This document shows positions 16,985 through 22,183 of a DNA stretch of 22,183 bases, piece after piece. The stretch comes from Prevotella sp. CAG:924 (GTDB lineage: Bacteria; Bacteroidota; Bacteroidia; Bacteroidales; Bacteroidaceae). The position numbers and the translations under genes were made by a program. Numbering within the stretch: the stretch's first letter is position 1; the number at the start of each line of letters is the position of its first letter. Location of the stretch: NCBI GenBank assembly GCA_000431975.1, contig HF988419.1, forward strand, positions 1 to 22,183, in the 5' to 3' direction. The notes below the pieces were generated by a model. The model saw only the letters and a program-made list of their open reading frames with translations. It made no database searches and was not told where the DNA came from.

Positions 16985-19900
16985 ATGATAATGTGGAACG
17001 GATCTACGGAGAAGATGGGTGCTGAAGGTGAGATTCGGATCTCCAGCCGGTCTGTTGCGTCTGGTCCTTATAATCCTACTTACAGTTATGCCGTGATAGA
17101 TACAGAGATAGGTTTGGATGATCACCGTGTGCATGACATTGGTGCGTTGCGTCACGACGGTGCGGTATTTCATAAGGTATCCAAGAGCGAGTTGATCGAC
17201 TTCTTAAAAGATATCCGTTATTTGTGTGGCCACAACATCATACATCATGATATAAAATATTTGTTTGGAAGTGAGCCATGTCCCTGGATCTTGGTAGACA
17301 CGCTTTATGTCTCACCGTTGCTGTTTCCCGAACGGCCGTATCACAGACTTGTGAAAGACGACAAGTTGGTAAGCGAACAGATGAACAACCCCGTAAACGA
17401 TTGCGAGAAGGCAAGGGATCTGCTGATGGATGAAGTGGCACAGTGGAATACTTTGCCTTATCAGAAGCGTGTGTTGTTCGCGTCATTGTTGAAGGGTAAG
17501 CGAGAGTTTACCGGATTCTTTCAAATGGTCGAAGCAACGACAGTTGACGGCGGACTGCTGGCGTTGGTGCGCGGTACTTATCAGGGTAAGATTTGCGGAC
17601 ATGCGGACGTGGATATGCTGATCAGACAATATCCTTGTGAGCTGGCGTATGCTCTGGCGCTTATTGATACGACAGATTATCGTTCGGTTACGCCTGGATG
17701 GGTGTTGAAAAATTATCCGGGAGTAGAGTTCGTCATGAAGATATTGCGTCAGACGCGTTGTAGCGAGGGATGTGATTACTGTAATCAAATACTTAATGTG
17801 AAATACAACCTGAAGGCTTTCTTTGGGTATGACGCGTTTCGTACTTACGATGGTATCCCTCTTCAGGAGCAGGCGGCAAAAGCTGCGGTAGACGGCAAGT
17901 CACTGCTTGCCATATTCCCAACGGGTGGAGGTAAGTCGCTCACCTTTCAGTTGCCAGCTCTGATGCAGGGACGGGCTGTCCACGGCCTCACAGTCGTTAT
18001 CTCGCCTTTGCAGTCGCTGATGAAGGATCAGGTCGACAATCTTTCTGATAGAGGCATAACGGATGCTGTGACTATTAACGGCCTGCTTGATCCTATATCG
18101 CGTGCGTTGGCAATAAAAAGAGTGCAAGACGGTGATGCGTCACTTCTGTATATTTCTCCAGAGACACTACGGTCGAAGACCATCGAGAAAATATTAACGG
18201 CTCGCAATGTCGTGAGGTTTGTGATAGACGAGGCGCATTGTTTTTCTTCATGGGGGCAGGATTTCAGAGTTGACTATCTTTATATAGGAAAGTTTATTAG
18301 AGACTACCAAAAAAGGAAGAAATGCAAGAGCCCGATACCTGTGTCGTGTTTTACGGCTACGGCCAAGCAGAAAGTGATACAGGATATCTGTGACTACTTT
18401 TACAAAACGTTGGATATCCATCTGGAGTTATTTGCCTCGACAGCTTCAAGGACCAACCTCCGCTATTCGGTGATATACACTGAGACAGCCAGTGACAAGT
18501 ATCTTAAGCTCAGATCGTTGGTGTCTGAATTCAGCTGTCCCACGATCGTCTATGTATCGCGCACAAAGCGTACCATCGACCTTGCGCGCAAACTGACAGC
18601 TGACGGCATGAGGGCTTTACCATTCTACGGTAAGATGGATCGTGATGAGAAGATTTCTAATCAGGATGCCTTTATGAACGGCAGCGTACGCATTATCGTA
18701 GCAACGTCTGCATTTGGAATGGGTGTCGACAAGAAGGATGTGGGGCTTGTTGTGCATTACGACATTTCTGACTCGTTGGAAAATTATGTCCAGGAGGCCG
18801 GCAGGGCAGGGCGTGATCCCGAACTGACAGCGCGCTGTTATGTGCTTTATAATGATAATGATCTGGACAAGCATTTCATATTGTTGAATCAGACGAAATT
18901 GAGCATTAGTGAAATCCAACAGATATGGAGAGCTGTGAAGAATCTCACCAAGCAACGCATGACGGTGAGCTGCTCGGCACTGGAGATAGCGCGCTGTGCA
19001 GGATGGGATGATTCTGTGTCCGACATAGAGACACGTGTGCGGACAGCTTTGGCTACGTTGGAACAGGGTGGTTATCTGGTCAGGGGCAGCAATGTGCCCC
19101 ATGTGTATGCAACAGGCATCACCGTGAAAAATATGGATGAGGCTAGAATGCGTATTTCTTCATCGGTTTTGTTCGGCCGTGACGAGGTAGAGAAAGCCGT
19201 GAGAATTATAAAGTCGCTGATATCGCAGAAAAACATCGCTAAGTCAAGAGATGCAGAGGCAGAGTCGCGTGTTGATTATCTGGCAGACATATTAGGACTG
19301 AGTAAGAACGAAGTGGTGTCTGTTGTCGAACGTATGCGCGAGGCCGGCATATTGGCTGACAGTAGGGACATATCGGCATATCTGCTTGATGCCGGCGACT
19401 CGGAGCATAGGGCAATGTCGTTGCTGCAGAGATTTGGAAGACTGGAGAGACACTTGTTAAACTGCTTGTCTGACGAGCGGCTGTACATCTCATGCAAGCA
19501 GTTAAACGATAGTGCCTTGAGCGCGGGGATAAGTACATCAAGGGAGAAGGATATACGTACCTTATTGTATTTTCTGACGGTGAAAGAATATGTGCATAAA
19601 AAGGAGGATGCCCTGCACAATATGGAATTAAGACGAGTGGCCGACAAGGAGGCGACCATGAGGCGTCTGGAGAAGCGCCTGGAGATCTGTCAGGTTGCGA
19701 TAGAATGGCTGTACGGACAAGTCGCCGATAAAGGCAATGACAGGATGGAGAACAAGCCCGTGATGTTCTCAGTAGTAGCGCTCCTTAATTATATCAGACA
19801 GAAGCAGAATGCGCTTTTCAGTGAGTTGGACAATGTACAGCTCGATGATGTGGAAGAGGCTTTACTGTATCTGTCGGGGATTGGTGCGCTTAAACTTGAA

Positions 19901-21865
19901 GGAGGATTTCTTGTCCTTTACAATGCGATGAATATACACAGGATAAAGGACAATAAGTCGAGGTTTAAGCAGGAGGATTATCGAATGCTCAATGAGTTTT
20001 ACAAACAGAAGATCCAGCAAGTGCATATCGTGGGCGAATACGCCAATCTGATGGTAAGGGACTACGATGCGGCCCTTCAGTATGTCAGGGACTATTTCCA
20101 AATGGACTATAAGAAGTTTATATTAAAATATTTCAAAGGGGAGAGGATCAATGACATGCAGCGTAACCTTACTCCCATGAAATACCAGCAGCTGTTCGGG
20201 CAGCTGTCTGAACGGCAGATGGAAATCATCTCCGATAAGGAATCGCGTTGTATTGTGGTAGCTGCCGGTCCTGGCAGTGGAAAGACGCGTGTGTTGGTTC
20301 ACAAATTGGCTTCGCTACTATTACTTGAAGACGTAAAGCACGAACAGCTGCTTATGCTTACATTTTCACGAGCAGCTGCCACAGAATTTAAGCAGCGGCT
20401 GATGGAGTTGATCGGCAATGCGGCTCACTTCGTAGAGATAAAGACTTTCCATTCTTATTGCTTTGATTTGCTGGGGCGTATTGGAAATCTCGATGATGCG
20501 GATAATGTCGTTGGGCGTGCGGCTCAGATGATTATTAATGGTGAGGTTGAGCCTGCAAAGATCGGTAAGACAGTGCTGGTGATAGATGAGGCTCAGGATA
20601 TGAGTGCCGATGAATATCAGCTTATAAATGCGCTGATGGATGCCAATGACGACATGCGTGTAATAGCCGTTGGAGATGACGATCAGAACATCTATGAGTT
20701 TCGGGGATCAGACTCTAAATATATGTATCTGTTGACGAAAGAATCGGGGAACCGGTTTATAGAGATGACTGAGAATTATCGTAGTGAGCGTCATCTGGTG
20801 GATTTTACGAATGACTTTTTGTTGAAGATAGGTAGAAGGATGAAGACGACGCCGATAAAATCGATGAAAGAAGAGAACGGTCTGGTCGAGGTCGTCCATT
20901 GCAGTTCTTTATATCTGTACAAGCCGCTTGTAGATGGTCTGCTGTCGCATAAGGGCAAAGGCTTGTCGTGCATACTCACCCAGACGAACGAGGAGACCGT
21001 CATGCTTGTCGCAATTCTGCGCAGGAATGGCGTAAGATGCAAGTTAATACAGTCGATGAAAGGTCTTATGTTCTGGAATATGATGGAGATAAGATACTTT
21101 ATGAGATATATCAGCAGGCACATCTCCTCTCCACTGATTCAGGATGAATTATGGGAGAAAGCCAAGTTGGCCACATTTTCTGTTTATGAACGAAGCAACT
21201 GTCTGGAGTATGTGAAGCGGTGTATAGAGCTTTTTGAGCAGACTAACAAGGTAAAATATTTTAGCGATTTCAAGGAGTTCGTGTTTGAGTCCTCAGTTGA
21301 AGATTTTTGTGATGTGTCAGGTGCTGATGTTGTTGTTTCTACGATCCATAAGGCTAAAGGCTGTGAGTTTGATGATGTCTATATGCTCATTTCTGGCAAT
21401 TATATGAGAGATGACTGCCTGATGCGTCGTTATTATGTGGGTATGACCAGAGCGAAGCACAGGCTTTTCATCTATACTAATGGTGACTATTTTAATAATT
21501 TGTGCGCTGACAGACATCTGATAGATAATGAGTCGTATGCCATACCTGAGGAAATAGTGCTGCAACTTTCGCATAGGGATGTGTACTTGGAGTTTTTCAG
21601 AAACCGTAAGAGCTATGTACTTGCGCTGCGCAGTGGCGATTCTCTTACTTATGATAACTACATCTTATATGATATGGTTGGTAACTCTGTGGCTAAACTA
21701 TCTGTTAACATGCAGAAAACGTTGGCAGAGTGGGAGAGCAGAGGGTATGGTGTCAGATCTGCTTCAGTAAGGTTTATTGTCGCCTGGAAGCCAAAAGATG
21801 CTCCAAAGGAAGAACCCGAAATTGCTGTATTGTTGGCGGATTTGGTTCTCTCGTTGAAAAAGTGA
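16985..21865 (+). CDS. Exonuclease-RecQ-UvrD fusion DNA helicase
   Basis: This 1626-residue protein probably unwinds and trims DNA. Residues 33-150 look like a DEDD 3'-5' exonuclease: Asp39/Glu41 in VIDTEIG, Asp89 in HNIIHHDIKYL, and probable Asp139. A CX3CX2C cluster (Cys259, 263, 266) precedes the RecQ-type SF2 core (about 275-630): TGGGKS (313-318), DEAH (415-418), aromatic loop SSWGQDFR, and QEAGRAGRD (603-611). A helical/winged region (640-1060) follows. The UvrD/PcrA-type SF1 motor (about 1070-1500) has LSERQ, AAGPGSGKT (1093-1101), DEAQD (1201-1205), GDDDQNIYEFRG, TIHKAKGCEFDDV and YYVGMTRAKHRL. All helicase motifs appear intact. Similar long Bacteroidales proteins are generally labelled RecQ-family helicase. 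It is the last recognisable gene, uses AGA/AGG and ATA codons more than its neighbours, and its biological role is unknown to me. Confidence 0.9.
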   Translation: MIMWNGSTEKMGAEGEIRISSRSVASGPYNPTYSYAVIDTEIGLDDHRVHDIGALRHDGAVFHKVSKSELIDFLKDIRYLCGHNIIHHDIKYLFGSEPCPWILVDTLYVSPLLFPERPYHRLVKDDKLVSEQMNNPVNDCEKARDLLMDEVAQWNTLPYQKRVLFASLLKGKREFTGFFQMVEATTVDGGLLALVRGTYQGKICGHADVDMLIRQYPCELAYALALIDTTDYRSVTPGWVLKNYPGVEFVMKILRQTRCSEGCDYCNQILNVKYNLKAFFGYDAFRTYDGIPLQEQAAKAAVDGKSLLAIFPTGGGKSLTFQLPALMQGRAVHGLTVVISPLQSLMKDQVDNLSDRGITDAVTINGLLDPISRALAIKRVQDGDASLLYISPETLRSKTIEKILTARNVVRFVIDEAHCFSSWGQDFRVDYLYIGKFIRDYQKRKKCKSPIPVSCFTATAKQKVIQDICDYFYKTLDIHLELFASTASRTNLRYSVIYTETASDKYLKLRSLVSEFSCPTIVYVSRTKRTIDLARKLTADGMRALPFYGKMDRDEKISNQDAFMNGSVRIIVATSAFGMGVDKKDVGLVVHYDISDSLENYVQEAGRAGRDPELTARCYVLYNDNDLDKHFILLNQTKLSISEIQQIWRAVKNLTKQRMTVSCSALEIARCAGWDDSVSDIETRVRTALATLEQGGYLVRGSNVPHVYATGITVKNMDEARMRISSSVLFGRDEVEKAVRIIKSLISQKNIAKSRDAEAESRVDYLADILGLSKNEVVSVVERMREAGILADSRDISAYLLDAGDSEHRAMSLLQRFGRLERHLLNCLSDERLYISCKQLNDSALSAGISTSREKDIRTLLYFLTVKEYVHKKEDALHNMELRRVADKEATMRRLEKRLEICQVAIEWLYGQVADKGNDRMENKPVMFSVVALLNYIRQKQNALFSELDNVQLDDVEEALLYLSGIGALKLEGGFLVLYNAMNIHRIKDNKSRFKQEDYRMLNEFYKQKIQQVHIVGEYANLMVRDYDAALQYVRDYFQMDYKKFILKYFKGERINDMQRNLTPMKYQQLFGQLSERQMEIISDKESRCIVVAAGPGSGKTRVLVHKLASLLLLEDVKHEQLLMLTFSRAAATEFKQRLMELIGNAAHFVEIKTFHSYCFDLLGRIGNLDDADNVVGRAAQMIINGEVEPAKIGKTVLVIDEAQDMSADEYQLINALMDANDDMRVIAVGDDDQNIYEFRGSDSKYMYLLTKESGNRFIEMTENYRSERHLVDFTNDFLLKIGRRMKTTPIKSMKEENGLVEVVHCSSLYLYKPLVDGLLSHKGKGLSCILTQTNEETVMLVAILRRNGVRCKLIQSMKGLMFWNMMEIRYFMRYISRHISSPLIQDELWEKAKLATFSVYERSNCLEYVKRCIELFEQTNKVKYFSDFKEFVFESSVEDFCDVSGADVVVSTIHKAKGCEFDDVYMLISGNYMRDDCLMRRYYVGMTRAKHRLFIYTNGDYFNNLCADRHLIDNESYAIPEEIVLQLSHRDVYLEFFRNRKSYVLALRSGDSLTYDNYILYDMVGNSVAKLSVNMQKTLAEWESRGYGVRSASVRFIVAWKPKDAPKEEPEIAVLLADLVLSLKK

Positions 21866-22183
21866 GATGAATGCCATGCAGCAGATATCAAAGAGCATTG
21901 TAATGTAGAGGGGAAAACTTATTATTGATATTGCCACACCCTTATGGCCCGATTGTACTATCGGTCCGGACTTACTCAGAGGTTTGAAGGATTCCAGGAA
22001 AGGAGCTGGATACTATTTGCTGTTGGTATGGGATGAAATATGGCAGTTGCAGAATCATATCGTTAACGTTCTATCTGCAAGTATTTATGGATGGGTGGAC
22101 TTACGTTAGATATGATTCTAATAAATAATGACCAGACCGTTAAGGGGCTCACCCCGATAAATATAGGGGAGATATGCTGCTCA
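21866..22183 (+). other. End of window, no identifiable gene
   Basis: A frame is open for 66 codons (21909-22106) but has no ATG. Another starts with an ATG at 22091 and runs open through the window edge for 31 codons. Neither translation is recognisable. Small hairpins occur at CCGAT/ATCGG (21949-21964) and GGGG/CCCC (22144-22155). The start of a further gene or the decayed remnant of one are both possible. Confidence 0.35.

Noticed and set aside
17759..17782. CX3CX2C spacing identical to the radical SAM iron-sulfur motif
   Set aside because: It sits between an exonuclease-like domain and a RecQ motor, with no radical SAM barrel or SAM-binding sequence around it. A structural metal site is more plausible.

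Overview
The window looks like chromosomal DNA from a Bacteroidales bacterium, most likely a Prevotella-type species. Several genes are preceded by the Bacteroidetes -7 element TAnnTTTG, in two cases with a TTG/TTTG -33 element 19-20 bases upstream. Shine-Dalgarno sequences are weak or absent. The long PurL, the DUF4923-type secreted protein and the GH31/DUF5110 enzyme also fit this group. All twelve recognisable genes lie on the + strand. I see no rRNA, tRNA, CRISPR array or recognisable transposase.

Layout: a secreted GH31 glycosidase (163-2625); ispD for isoprenoid precursors (2886-3554); recG for branched-DNA rescue (3671-5770); a secreted M23 peptidase with a LysM domain (6135-7103) behind a long leader; a secreted DUF4923-like protein (7507-8229) ending at a strong terminator; purL for purine synthesis followed by two half-size chromate-transporter (CHR) genes, each joined to the previous gene by an ATGA overlap (8344-13294); a Cof-type HAD phosphatase (13608-14393); a PhoB-like response regulator and PhoR-like sensor kinase (14512-16623); and a 1626-residue multidomain helicase (16985-21865). 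The last 318 bases hold no gene I can identify.

Most of the window is ordinary core metabolism, envelope and repair. The stand-out is the last gene. It joins an N-terminal DEDD-type 3'-5' exonuclease-like domain, a RecQ-family SF2 helicase and a complete UvrD/PcrA-type SF1 helicase in one chain. The first half resembles the exonuclease-RecQ layout of human WRN; the second adds another motor with all its motifs. A CX3CX2C cysteine cluster lies between the exonuclease and RecQ domains, and the usual RecQ zinc cysteines are not apparent. A role in repair or in defence against foreign DNA is inference.

A second point of interest is regulatory. Upstream of the two-component operon are two 7-base direct repeats separated by 4 bases, the same geometry as the enterobacterial Pho box. 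This suggests that the PhoB-like regulator controls its own operon.
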